Part shown: positions 55,003-63,623 of the stretch, piece after piece
How positions within the stretch are numbered: position 1 is the stretch's first letter
Layout: the number at the start of each line of letters is the position of its first letter
Assembly (NCBI RefSeq): GCF_036322585.1
Contig: NZ_AP024600.1
Coordinates: 3,038,001 to 3,102,000 of the forward strand
From: Luteolibacter sp. LG18
GTDB taxonomy: Bacteria; Verrucomicrobiota; Verrucomicrobiia; Verrucomicrobiales; Akkermansiaceae
Length of the DNA: 64,000 nt
Direction: 5' to 3'
Translations under genes and position numbers: made by a program
The notes under the pieces: model-generated
The model's input: only the letters and a program-made list of their open reading frames with translations
The model's database searches: none
What the model was told of the DNA's origin: nothing

Positions 55003-56415
55003 CTACCCGTTCGGCGGGCGGGTGACGATGGCGGCATCCGGGGCGCTGCCGGTGAGCTTGAATTGGTAGGGCCATGCCTCGTCCACGGGCTGCTTGTCGT
55101 CGCGGACCCAGTGTCCGGTGGGGGCTCCCATCACGACCAGCCAGAGGAATTTCGTGTCCGCGGGCACGACGTAATCGGCGGTGCCCTGGGCGGCGGAGTA
55201 GATCGGGCTGTAGGTCCGGGTGCCGTTCTGAAGGTGGGCGAGGAAGCCATAGCGCCAGCCAGCCTTTTTGAGGTTCACCTGGCTGGCCCCGTCCTGGCCG
55301 GCGGTGCCCTTGAAGCCCAGGTGCACGGTGGTGCCGGCCGCGGGCACGGTGAGCTTGATGGCATTGTAGCCGTAGTTTTGCGGTGCGAGCTTCGGTGCGA
55401 TCCGGAACACGCCGTCGGGCAGGGGTTCGACGGAAGTCGTGTCCTGGTCGGCGTAGCGCGCGGCGGTCTTCTCAATGCGAGGCATGTCCCAGGTGATGAA
55501 GCGGCGGGCGGCGTCGAACATCTCGTCGTTGAACCGCGTCTGGTCGATCTTGGTGAGGCGCTGGTAGGTGAGCACCGGGTCCTCGTTCTTCGCGACCTCC
55601 CGCCACATCCGGCCGATGAATTCCGGGCCGTGGCGGAATGACCAATACTCGAGCGGGTAGCAGGTGTGGTACCGGTTGTCCGGGTGGAGGAAGGCGAGGT
55701 GGGTGGCCTTCAGGTAAGCCTTGAGATGGTAGTTCTCGAAGGTCTGCCACTCCGGGAAGACCTGCCAGAGGACATACTGGGAGGTCATCTCGGCGAAGAT
55801 GCCGCCATTGGCGAAACGCTCCGCGCCATCGGCCCGGGTCAGCCCCTGGAACGAGTGGCCGAGCTCGTGGGCGACCACGCCGTAGGGACCGCGGTTGATG
55901 CGCACCGCGGGCGTCCACAGCACGCCCACCTTGTCCTCCGCGCAGCCGCCGTAGGCGGTGCCGTTGTCGCCGCCGGTGACGATGATCAGCATCTTGTAGC
56001 GGTTCGCCCGCGAGTTCGGATCGGGGGCCCACTTCAGGCGATTGAGGGTGACCTCGTAGGACAGCTCCGCGGCTTGAAGAACCTCGTCCGCGTTGAAGCG
56101 GCGGTTCGGCTTGGTGTTCGCCATCGGATCGTCGCCGTATTCCTTCGCCCACAGGATCAGGAAGTGGTTCGAGGACTTGCTGCGCTTGAAGCAGAACTCG
56201 CTTTCGGGATCGCGGAAGTCATTGCCCGCCGGAACCTGGCCGAGCTTGGCGGGGATGAAGGTGTCCTTTTCCCCGGGCTTCGTTGACGGGAGGGTGAGGG
56301 GCGCCAAGGACTTCGGGGGTGGTGCGGGCGCGGGCTCCTGGCCCATCGCGGGCGGCAGGCCGGAAAGCAGCAGGGCGCTGCCGAAGGTGGCGAGGAGGGA
56401 CGGGTGGAGGTTCAT
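55003..56415 (-). CDS. secreted DUF6055-type metalloprotein
   Basis: 470 residues with a signal peptide ending near PPAMGQ. A zinc-metallopeptidase motif HELGHSFQ lies at residues 183-190, with an Asn/Glu-rich GIFAEMTSQYV further on that may supply the third ligand. Upstream segments FKRSKSSNHFLILWAKEYG and YKMLIIVTGGDNGTAYGG are those I recall from the DUF6055 family of exported proteins, common in Bacteroidota and Verrucomicrobiota. The C-terminal 110 residues form a beta domain. Peptidase activity is inferred, not shown. Separated from the next gene by 140 bases. Confidence 0.75.
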   Translation of the reverse strand: MNLHPSLLATFGSALLLSGLPPAMGQEPAPAPPPKSLAPLTLPSTKPGEKDTFIPAKLGQVPAGNDFRDPESEFCFKRSKSSNHFLILWAKEYGDDPMANTKPNRRFNADEVLQAAELSYEVTLNRLKWAPDPNSRANRYKMLIIVTGGDNGTAYGGCAEDKVGVLWTPAVRINRGPYGVVAHELGHSFQGLTRADGAERFANGGIFAEMTSQYVLWQVFPEWQTFENYHLKAYLKATHLAFLHPDNRYHTCYPLEYWSFRHGPEFIGRMWREVAKNEDPVLTYQRLTKIDQTRFNDEMFDAARRFITWDMPRIEKTAARYADQDTTSVEPLPDGVFRIAPKLAPQNYGYNAIKLTVPAAGTTVHLGFKGTAGQDGASQVNLKKAGWRYGFLAHLQNGTRTYSPIYSAAQGTADYVVPADTKFLWLVVMGAPTGHWVRDDKQPVDEAWPYQFKLTGSAPDAAIVTRPPNG

Positions 56416-56555
56416 GGCGGATCCGGTTCCTGGGGCGCGGTGGGCGAATGGAAGGATTGGGTAACGCTACGGGTGGGCACGGGCTTTCATGTGCGCCGGC
56501 CGTGTGGGCGCTCGAAGACCGTACTGAAAATCAGCGCGGTTTGGCCCCTTTCCGC

Positions 56556-57929
56556 TCAGGGGCCGTCCGCCAATGGGATCGGGCGTCCGGTGGCATCCAC
56601 GCGCTCGCTGTTGCGGACCACGACCACCTTGTGGCCATCCGTGCTCTTGCCAATGGTGACGTTGTGGTTGCCGCCGGGAACGACCGTCTGCCCGGCGATC
56701 TGGACCAGAGGCTCTCCGGCGGGGCTGTCCGCGGTGGTGGCGGGGGTTTGTTTGAAATTGAAGGAATCCTCGCTGCCCAAGCCCAGCGGTTGGGACAGCA
56801 GATTGAGATGGAGCCCGCTCTGGGGGACGCCCTGCGAGTCTTTCGACCCACTGATCTCGACGGAGGCGGAGTGGCCGTAACGGGTGAGTACGGAAGGCAG
56901 CGTGAGGATGTCCGTTCCCTCCATCGAGGCGAACTGGCCCATCATCGCGTGATAGGCGTCGGGATTGAGATTGCCGGAGGCGATGGTGCTTGTGTCCAGG
57001 TCCTCGGGCAGCTCGATGAGGGTGGTGGTGAGCTTTGCCTGTTGGGGCGCGGACAGGTCGGTCCGGGTGACTTCCAGGGCCGCGCGGAGCAGTTCGAAGT
57101 CCGCGGCGTTGCCATTGACGGTGGCGGTCGAATTTCCGCGCCCGGGATCGTCGGGAGTAAAACTGAATTCGGGGCTGAAGGTGTAGCCAGCCGAGGTGAG
57201 CTGGGACACGAGGTCTTGAGTCCAGGAGTTCGGGGTGCCGGTTTGGCCCGCGATTTCGAGGCCCGGGAACGACAGCTTGTCCGCGCTCTCTTCGGGGGGG
57301 CGGAGCCGGTTGGTATCGAGTTGCCCGATGTCGAGAGTGAGTTGCTCCCTGCGGTTTTGGTTCGGAAGCGCTTCCATCCGGAAATCCGGGCCGGTGCCGG
57401 TCAGGCGGTTGCCGGTGGCGGCGGCGATCAGGCGCAGGACGGAGGTGACGGGCAGGCGGGCCACGCGGAAATGAACCGGGCGGGCGAGGTTCGCGGCGGT
57501 GAGATCGATTTCCAACGGTAGCGCGGGCTCGCCGGTTTCCTTGGCGATGGCGGCGTATTCGGATTTCACCCACGCGACCGCCTCCTGCAGGGTGATGCGA
57601 GCGGGTTGGTCTGTTAGATGGAGGATGCCGCGGGTCTGGAGGCGGAGCACCACGTCGTTGGAGCCCAGATCGACCGGGCGCAGGTAGAAATTGCGGAAGT
57701 GGCGGGCCTCCGGCGATTCCGGATCATCGGCCGCCTTTTTGGCCGGGATTCCGCGGGGCGCGGCGGATCGGCGGGCGGTGTTTGGATCGGCCGGGGAGGC
57801 CGGGCGGGTGGGGCGGGCGGGGACCGAAGTGGTGGCGGATTCCGTTTCCGGGCGCTTCATCATCAGGAAGGCGATCAGCGCGATCACCAGCAGCACGGCG
57901 AAAAGGGCGGCTTTCCGGGACGATGACAT
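56556..57929 (-). CDS. membrane-anchored secretin-like protein without a full secretin domain
   Basis: 457 residues: one N-terminal membrane helix (AALFAVLLVIALIAFLMM), a Pro/Arg/Ala linker, and then alternating alpha/beta modules. LTDQPARITLQEAVAWVKSEY and RVARLPVTSVLRLIAAATGNRLT look like N-domain pieces. LTTTLIELPEDLDTSTI and ILTLPSVLTRYGHSASVEI look like the start and middle of a secretin beta region. The rest of the barrel and any lipobox are missing. It could be a degenerate secretin or a periplasmic secretion-system component. No pilus genes are adjacent. Confidence 0.55.
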   Translation of the reverse strand: MSSSRKAALFAVLLVIALIAFLMMKRPETESATTSVPARPTRPASPADPNTARRSAAPRGIPAKKAADDPESPEARHFRNFYLRPVDLGSNDVVLRLQTRGILHLTDQPARITLQEAVAWVKSEYAAIAKETGEPALPLEIDLTAANLARPVHFRVARLPVTSVLRLIAAATGNRLTGTGPDFRMEALPNQNRREQLTLDIGQLDTNRLRPPEESADKLSFPGLEIAGQTGTPNSWTQDLVSQLTSAGYTFSPEFSFTPDDPGRGNSTATVNGNAADFELLRAALEVTRTDLSAPQQAKLTTTLIELPEDLDTSTIASGNLNPDAYHAMMGQFASMEGTDILTLPSVLTRYGHSASVEISGSKDSQGVPQSGLHLNLLSQPLGLGSEDSFNFKQTPATTADSPAGEPLVQIAGQTVVPGGNHNVTIGKSTDGHKVVVVRNSERVDATGRPIPLADGP

Positions 57930-57979
57930 GGGAAAGCAGATAACAAGGCGGGGCCGGTGAGTCGACTGCCGTTCGCCTT

Positions 57980-58150
57980 TTCGTTCGTAGTTCCTCCTTT
58001 AGGAGGGCGAGGAAAACATCGAATCACTTTCCCGGCGACCAGACGCATGCAGCTCCATGGAAAATGGCGGAGGAGCCCGACCGGTCTGGTTGCCCGGAGG
58101 GTGAAGGCGGAATTCACCTCGCCCTCCTGAAGGAGGAACTACGTACGAAG
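57980..58150. repeat. 171-bp MITE-like element, copy 2
   Basis: Same architecture as 44028-44190: left TTCGTAGTTCCTCCTTTAGG, right complement ending CTACGTACGAAG, and the shared interior GACCAGACGCATGCAGCTCC. Left and right ends can pair over about 28 bases. It lies between two divergently transcribed genes. Confidence 0.85.
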
Positions 58151-58236
58151 AGGGTTGCTGCCCGAAGGTGGAGGGGGCGGAAATTGGGAATTTCTGCTAG
58201 TTTGTGGGAATGTGGGCGTAAACTGGAGGTTTCCCT

Positions 58237-60087
58237 ATGGATCATTGCAAAAAACTCCTTCTCCTGGCGGCTGTGACGGTCGTTGGGTCCGCGCGTGGCG
58301 CGGACGCTTCCGCGCTTCTCAAGCTCCTCCATGACAGCCCCGGGCGGGTGGTGCTGGAGGATGGCTCTCTGGCTCCGGCGGAAGTGGCGCTCGTTCGCAA
58401 GGACGAAGGTCTGGTCTCGCGGTGGGCGGTGGTGAACAAGGGCAAGGCCGCGGTGAAGATCCGCGAGGTGGTGCTCTATGATGGTGACCACGGCTTGCCC
58501 GGGGAGACCCCGCTGCACGGCGAGGGCTTCACGAAGCTGTCCCAGACCGCGGGCACGCTGGCAAAGCCGGTGGATCTCGATACCTACACCGACCGCGCCC
58601 ATTACAAGATCCCGGAGCCGGACCAGCTCCGCACCGTTTACAGCGTGGTGACCCTCGCGCCTGCCGGGCAGCCGCGGCTGCTGCTGGGCTTCTCCTCGTG
58701 CCGGCGTTTCACCGGGCGCTTCGGCTTCGATGGCAAGCGGCTCCGCATTTCCGAGGACACGGAGAACCTCATGCTGGAGGCGGGCAAGACGTGGCAGCTC
58801 GAGGACTTCGTGGCCTCCGCCGGGGAGGATCGCGAGGCGCTCTACGACGGGTTCACCGCGGCGGTTTCGACGAACCATCCGCGGCTGAAACACGATCCGG
58901 TGCCCACCGGCTGGAGTTCGTGGATCTGCTTCGGCCCGCGTGTCACCGCGAAGGACGTGTCCGACAATTCCCGCTGGATGAAGGAGAACCTGCCCGGGCT
59001 GCGTTACGTCCAGATCGACGACGGCTACCAGCCGTGGATGGGCGATTGGCTGGAAACCGGCAAGGCCTTCGGCGGCGGCGTGCAGGAGGTGCTGAAGGAT
59101 ATCCGCAAGGACGGGCTCGAGCCCGCGTTATGGGTCGCGCCCTTCGTGGCCAGCCCGCAATCGAAGCTCTTCAAGGAGCATCCGGAGTGGTTCGTGACCG
59201 GGGACGATGGCAAGCCGCTGCCTTCGAACAAGATCGGCTTCGGTGGCTGGCGGATGGGGCCGTGGTATGTGATCGACGGCACCCATCCGGGCGCGCGGAA
59301 GTGGCTGGAGGACACCTTCCGCACGATGCACCGCGAGTGGGGCGTGACTTACTTCAAGCTCGACGCGAACTATTGGGGCGCGATCCACGGCGGCCACCAC
59401 CACGACCCGAACGCCACCCGGGTGGAAGCCTATCGCCGCGGCATGGAGGCGATCCTGCGCGGCGCGGGGGACAGCTTCATCCTCGGCTGCAATCATCCGC
59501 TGTGGCCGTCGCTCGGGCTGATCCACGGCTCTCGCACCAGCATGGACGTGGCGCCTTCATGGAAATCCTTCAAGAGCACCGGCCGCGAAAACCTCTACCG
59601 GAATTGGCAGAACGGCCGCCTGTGGTGGAACGATCCGGACAGCCTGCTGCTGGGGACCAAGAATGCCGACGTGATGGGGCCGGACGGCAAGCCGGTGAGC
59701 AAGGGCGGGGTCACGCCCGATGAAACCCTCTTCCACGCCACCCTGCTCCGCGCCACCGGTGGCATGCTGCTGAGCGGCGACAATCTGCCCTCGCTCCCGC
59801 CGGACCGCGTCGCGCTGCTGAAGAAATCCATCCCGCCGACCGGGCGGCCATTCCGCTTCGCCGACGAGTCGTTCACCCTCGGCCGTCTCCAGGAGACAGG
59901 GCGCGAATGGGTGGCGGTTTTCAACTGGGACGACCAACCCGCCGACCGTGAAGTGCCCCTCGGCGGCAAGGCGAAGCTCGCCGATTACTGGAGTGGCGGC
60001 GACCTCGGAGTCCATGAGGATTCCTTCAAACTCACCGCCATGCCGCCCCATTCCGGGCGGCTGTTGGAGATCGTGCCGGCGAAGTGA
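58237..60087 (+). CDS. secreted alpha-galactosidase, GH36 family
   Basis: 616 residues with a signal peptide ending near ARGAD. An N-terminal beta-supersandwich is followed by the barrel. WMKENLPGLRYVQIDDGYQPWMGDW opens it; LEPALWVAPFVASPQSKLFKEHPEWFV follows; the nucleophile Asp376 is in YFKLDANYWGA and the acid/base Asp437 in SRTSMDVAP. A C-terminal beta domain ends the protein. It would release alpha-galactose from raffinose-type sugars or galactomannan. The 5' flank carries the MITE-like element, and no promoter is obvious. Fits the polysaccharide-degrading lifestyle suggested by the GH2 and GH78 genes. Confidence 0.9.
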   Translation: MDHCKKLLLLAAVTVVGSARGADASALLKLLHDSPGRVVLEDGSLAPAEVALVRKDEGLVSRWAVVNKGKAAVKIREVVLYDGDHGLPGETPLHGEGFTKLSQTAGTLAKPVDLDTYTDRAHYKIPEPDQLRTVYSVVTLAPAGQPRLLLGFSSCRRFTGRFGFDGKRLRISEDTENLMLEAGKTWQLEDFVASAGEDREALYDGFTAAVSTNHPRLKHDPVPTGWSSWICFGPRVTAKDVSDNSRWMKENLPGLRYVQIDDGYQPWMGDWLETGKAFGGGVQEVLKDIRKDGLEPALWVAPFVASPQSKLFKEHPEWFVTGDDGKPLPSNKIGFGGWRMGPWYVIDGTHPGARKWLEDTFRTMHREWGVTYFKLDANYWGAIHGGHHHDPNATRVEAYRRGMEAILRGAGDSFILGCNHPLWPSLGLIHGSRTSMDVAPSWKSFKSTGRENLYRNWQNGRLWWNDPDSLLLGTKNADVMGPDGKPVSKGGVTPDETLFHATLLRATGGMLLSGDNLPSLPPDRVALLKKSIPPTGRPFRFADESFTLGRLQETGREWVAVFNWDDQPADREVPLGGKAKLADYWSGGDLGVHEDSFKLTAMPPHSGRLLEIVPAK

Positions 60088-60089
60088 GG

Positions 60090-60106
60090 GAGGCTCAGGG
60101 AGCCTC
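60090..60106. repeat. GAGGCTC palindrome
   Basis: GAGGCTC-AGG-GAGCCTC followed by GCGCGACCTC, three bases after the GH36 stop. The same GAGCCTCGCGC wording occurs in the arm at 5040-5054, so it is a member of the same family. Confidence 0.65.
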
Positions 60107-60114
60107 GCGCGACC

Positions 60115-60951
60115 TCACCCGGCGCGGCGCTGTTCGAGGGCCGGGTCCAGCAGGTGCCGGCGCAGGAACGCGAGCACCGGGACGAGCAGCGGCAGCGAGA
60201 AGAAGCCGTGGCCCGCGCCAGCTACGGGGACCAGCGTACTTTCCACCCCGGCCCGGACGAGCGCGGCGTGCATCTCCTCGGATTGGGAGAGCGGCACGAC
60301 GTCATCGAGGGTGCCGTGGATGAACAGGAAGGGCGTGGTGTTCGCGGTGATGCGGTGGACCGGCGATGCCTCCCGGGCGGTTTCCAACAGGTCCGCCACC
60401 GGGCCGAAGATCCGCGCGGCGGCTTCCGCCTCCTGCGGTTCCAGCGACTCGGGATTCCCCACCAGCGTCAGGAAATTGGTGGGGCCGTAGAGGCTGATCA
60501 CGCCGCGCAGGCCCTGCGGCACCTCGGTGCCGAGCATGCCCGCGAGGTGCCCGCCCGCGGAAACCCCGATCACCGCGATCCGCTCGGGATCGATGCCGTA
60601 GGTGGCGGCGTGGGTGCGGAGGTAGGCGAGCGCGGCGCGGGTGTCGTCCAGCTGCGCGGGCCAACAGGCCTCGCCGACGAGCCGGTAGTTGAGGGTGGCC
60701 AGCACGAACTCGCCGGTGGCCAGCAGGCCGAGCGGGCCGAGGCCGTCTTCCTTTTCCCCGGAGTCCCACGAGCCGCCGTGGATGAAGACGACCACCGGCC
60801 GCGGCCCGCCATCGCGCGGCGGCGGGATCAGCAGGTCGAGCGTCTGGGACGGCTGGCCGTTCCCGGCGTAATCGATGTCCCGCAGGTGGGTGATCGTGCC
60901 GGGGGGAGCCGTCTGGGGCTGGCCTTGGGAATGGGTGTCTTCCCGTGACAT
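60115..60951 (-). CDS. alpha/beta hydrolase, BD-FAE-like esterase
   Basis: 278 residues from ATG 60951 (MSREDTHSQGQ). Cytoplasmic-looking, no signal. Active-site features: oxyanion VVVFIHGGSWDSGEK, nucleophile in IAVIGVSAGGHLAGML, acid in FIHGTLDDVVPLSQS, and histidine in VAGAGHGFF. The GxSxGG and HGGS pattern fits the BD-FAE/carboxylesterase group, some of which remove acetyl or feruloyl groups from plant polymers. Its stop faces the GH36 gene, and the two are convergent. Confidence 0.86.
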   Translation of the reverse strand: MSREDTHSQGQPQTAPPGTITHLRDIDYAGNGQPSQTLDLLIPPPRDGGPRPVVVFIHGGSWDSGEKEDGLGPLGLLATGEFVLATLNYRLVGEACWPAQLDDTRAALAYLRTHAATYGIDPERIAVIGVSAGGHLAGMLGTEVPQGLRGVISLYGPTNFLTLVGNPESLEPQEAEAAARIFGPVADLLETAREASPVHRITANTTPFLFIHGTLDDVVPLSQSEEMHAALVRAGVESTLVPVAGAGHGFFSLPLLVPVLAFLRRHLLDPALEQRRAG

Positions 60952-61059
60952 ATGGCAGTATCGCCCGGAACGGAGTTTCCGCAAGGGGCAGACTGTTAGC
61001 TAGCGGTTGGAGAGCGGGCGGTCTTGTGCCGGGGCGCGCGACCGGCTAGCAGGAGGGGG

Positions 61060-62307
61060 ATGAAGATCGCGGGGCTGAACTGGAGGTGGCAGGTCGGCTG
61101 GTTGCTGTGCTTCGCGCTGTTCGCGGCGAGCTTTGAGTTTCCCCTGTGTTCGAGGGTCTTCACTTCCTCGGTGATGGGGGCGACCTTGGGAAGTGGACGG
61201 AGCTCGTTGGCGTTTTTCGTGTATCTCGACAACGCATGGGGAGACCTCCGCACGGCCTCTTGGTCGAGCCGCCACACGTTTGCCCGGGCGGACCTGATGG
61301 ACGGCGCGAAGTGCCTCATCGGCTGGTGGGGGAGCGGGCTGGTGATGGCCGCGGCTCCGTTCTTCGGCGTGGGGCTGGCCGGAAGCCGGATCGTGCGTGG
61401 GTTGATGGCTCTGCCGTTGCTGATGCTGTCCGCGTGGTTGACGGGGCAGGGGACCACAGGTTCTCCGGCCAGCGGTTGCATGTGGATTCCCGAAACAGGG
61501 GCGTGGTGCGTGATCCTGGCCCTCCTCATGGGATTTTCCCTGCTGGTGTTGGTGCCGCGGGCCGGGGTGGTTTGGGAGCAGGGGGATGGCCCCGCGCATG
61601 CCGCGGGCATGGCCAATCCCCGTTACCGCCGTGGGCTGGTGGCGATTCTAGTGCTGGCGGTGATCGCCGTGACCGGCTGGGTGGGGATGAGCCGCCGGAA
61701 GTTCGAGGACATCCAAGCCGGCCAGTTCGCGGTGTTCCGGCGGTCTTCACGGCAGGATGCCCGTTATCAGGCGATCTACTATTGCTCCCCGGAAAGCATC
61801 CGCGGCCTCCATTTGAAGAAGCGGAGCCTCATGACCATCGGGCTGCCGGAGCGGGATTGGGTGGTGGATGCGCAGGGGCGGCTCACGCCGGAAGCGATCG
61901 CCCGGACGGGGCTTTCCGGGGAAGAGGTGGCCGCGGTGCACGCGGTGTTCGCGAAGTTCCGGGAGCGGCAGGCGAAGTGCCTGTGGTCCCGGTTGGCTGT
62001 CGTGCCGGAGCTCTCGACCGATCCGGATCATTTCGGCATCCGGGTCCAGCCGATGTTGTTCGGCCCGCAGTGCCAGGCCTTGGAGCTGTGCCTCTATGTG
62101 GACCTCGATTTCGTGAAGGACAAGGCGGCCCGTGAGTATCTGGTGTCCGGCTATCCGCTCGACCCATGGCCCGGGCGCACGGCGTGGACCGGCATCACGG
62201 GTGTCCGCTCCGGCGGGGTGTGGAGGTTCACCACGCCCGACCACCCCGCGCCGATGACCGCGGCGGAGTTCAACCGGGTTTACCTTCCGGTTTTCGAGGA
62301 AGAATGA
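61060..62307 (+). CDS. membrane protein of unknown function, 415 aa
   Basis: Begins MKIAGLNWRWQVGWLL with a strong AGGAGGGG Shine-Dalgarno four bases upstream. Four or five membrane helices lie in the first 210 residues (about 10-28, 86-102, 109-128, 147-164, 188-204). The C-terminal 210 residues form a soluble domain, FRRSSRQDARYQAIYYCSPESIRGLHLKK to the end, with no known motif. A longer start at 61024 is open but has no RBS. It is followed by a short tandem repeat and then nuoB on the same strand. Confidence 0.65.
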   Translation: MKIAGLNWRWQVGWLLCFALFAASFEFPLCSRVFTSSVMGATLGSGRSSLAFFVYLDNAWGDLRTASWSSRHTFARADLMDGAKCLIGWWGSGLVMAAAPFFGVGLAGSRIVRGLMALPLLMLSAWLTGQGTTGSPASGCMWIPETGAWCVILALLMGFSLLVLVPRAGVVWEQGDGPAHAAGMANPRYRRGLVAILVLAVIAVTGWVGMSRRKFEDIQAGQFAVFRRSSRQDARYQAIYYCSPESIRGLHLKKRSLMTIGLPERDWVVDAQGRLTPEAIARTGLSGEEVAAVHAVFAKFRERQAKCLWSRLAVVPELSTDPDHFGIRVQPMLFGPQCQALELCLYVDLDFVKDKAAREYLVSGYPLDPWPGRTAWTGITGVRSGGVWRFTTPDHPAPMTAAEFNRVYLPVFEEE

Positions 62308-62334
62308 GGCCCATTGGCCGCTGAAATAAGGCCC

Positions 62335-62361
62335 ATGGGTCTCATAGGGCCTATAGGACCG
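62335..62361. repeat. three-unit copy of the 9-bp minisatellite
   Basis: ATGGGTCTC, ATAGGGCCT and ATAGGACCG in tandem, followed by ATGG; the same ATAGG.C. consensus as the 25-unit array at 11179. It lies in the leader just upstream of nuoB. Confidence 0.75.
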
Positions 62362-62451
62362 ATGGTTTGTGGACGGAGGCCCCCTTGTGAAATCCTTCAC
62401 AAACGGCTTGAGGCGGCGGCGGCGCGGAGTCAGGGTGCTCGTATAGCCACC

Positions 62452-62988
62452 ATGGTCACTCCTTCCCAGCAGCCGCTCCATGCCGCCTACGATTCGAAGA
62501 TCGAGGGCAACGTGATCTTCACCCGCGTGGATGCGGCGATCAACTGGATGCGGAAAAACTCGATGTGGCCGATGCCGATGGGCCTCGCCTGTTGCGCGAT
62601 CGAGATGATGGCCGCCGCTTGCAGCCGCTTCGACCTCAGCCGTTTCGGCGCGGAGGTGATGCGCTTTTCGCCGCGCCAGGCGGACGTGATGATCGTGGCC
62701 GGCACGGTGACCTACAAGATGGCGCTGGCCGTGAAACGCATCTGGGACCAGATGCCGGAGCCGAAGTGGTGCATCGCCATGGGCGCCTGCGCCTCCTCCG
62801 GCGGGATGTACCGCAGCTACGCGGTGCTCCAAGGCATCGACAAGCTGATCCCGGTGGACGTTTACATTTCCGGCTGCCCGCCGCGCCCCGAGGCGCTGAT
62901 CGAGGGCCTGATGAAGCTCCAGGCGAAGATCGAGGGCCAGCCCGCGCTCCAGCAGCAGAAGCAGGAGTTCTTCAACGAGATGGCCTGA
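62452..62988 (+). CDS. nuoB: NADH-quinone oxidoreductase subunit B
   Basis: 178 residues. Carries the N2 iron-sulphur cluster of complex I, using Cys47, Cys48 ([10 protein letters not shown]), Cys113 (GACASSGG) and Cys142 (SGCPPRPE). All four ligands are present. ATG at 62452 is chosen; the upstream extension runs through the tandem repeat. nuoA is not upstream; a membrane protein of unknown function is. nuoC follows 29 bases later. Cytoplasmic-face subunit of the respiratory complex, feeding electrons to menaquinone made by the menC/menE pathway. Confidence 0.97.
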   Translation: MVTPSQQPLHAAYDSKIEGNVIFTRVDAAINWMRKNSMWPMPMGLACCAIEMMAAACSRFDLSRFGAEVMRFSPRQADVMIVAGTVTYKMALAVKRIWDQMPEPKWCIAMGACASSGGMYRSYAVLQGIDKLIPVDVYISGCPPRPEALIEGLMKLQAKIEGQPALQQQKQEFFNEMA

Positions 62989-63017
62989 GCCAGACCCTTT
63001 CCCCTTTTTTCGAAACG

Positions 63018-63584
63018 ATGTCCGCGGAAGACGTGAGCAAGGTGCGCGAGAAATTCGGCGCGCAGGTGAAGTCCAGCAACGAGTTCCGCGGCGAGCACAC
63101 CGTGACGGTGGAGCTGGCGGCGCTGCACGAGGTGATGGCCTTCGCGAAGAACGAGCTGGGCTACGGCATGGTGATCGACATCGCCAGCCTCGACCACTTC
63201 GGCGACGATCCGCGGTTCGAGATGGTCTATGAACTGGTCACCGTGGACGACTCGAAGCACCTGCGGGTGAAGTCGCCGGTGGGCGAGGACGAGTCCGTGC
63301 CGAGCGTGACCGACCTGTGGGCCGGGGCGGATTGGCACGAGCGCGAGGTGTACGACATGATGGGCATCCGGTTCACGAACCACCCGGACCTGCGCCGCAT
63401 CCTGATGTGGGAGGGCTACCCGTTCTACCCGCTGCGGAAGGATTTCCCGCTCCAGGGGCGTCCTTCGGACATGCCGGACGTCGCCTTCACGGGCATCGCG
63501 CCGCTGGAAGGCGGGCCGTTCGTGACCTGCGCGGGCGGTGACGACACCATCGGCCGCGAACCGCGGGCTCGGGTGGTCGATTGA
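63018..63584 (+). CDS. nuoC: NADH-quinone oxidoreductase subunit C
   Basis: 188 residues of the 30-kDa complex I subunit. Conserved core: LVTVDDSKHLRVKSPVGEDESVPSVTDLWAGADWHEREVYDMMGI, then HPDLRRILMWEGYPFYPLRKDFPL. nuoD is not fused, and the next gene is a rhomboid protease, so nuoBC form a two-gene unit here. ATG at 63018. Confidence 0.96.
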   Translation: MSAEDVSKVREKFGAQVKSSNEFRGEHTVTVELAALHEVMAFAKNELGYGMVIDIASLDHFGDDPRFEMVYELVTVDDSKHLRVKSPVGEDESVPSVTDLWAGADWHEREVYDMMGIRFTNHPDLRRILMWEGYPFYPLRKDFPLQGRPSDMPDVAFTGIAPLEGGPFVTCAGGDDTIGREPRARVVD

Positions 63585-63623
63585 TTTTTTCCTCCCCGTC
63601 CCCACCCGCACCCCTCCTGCACG

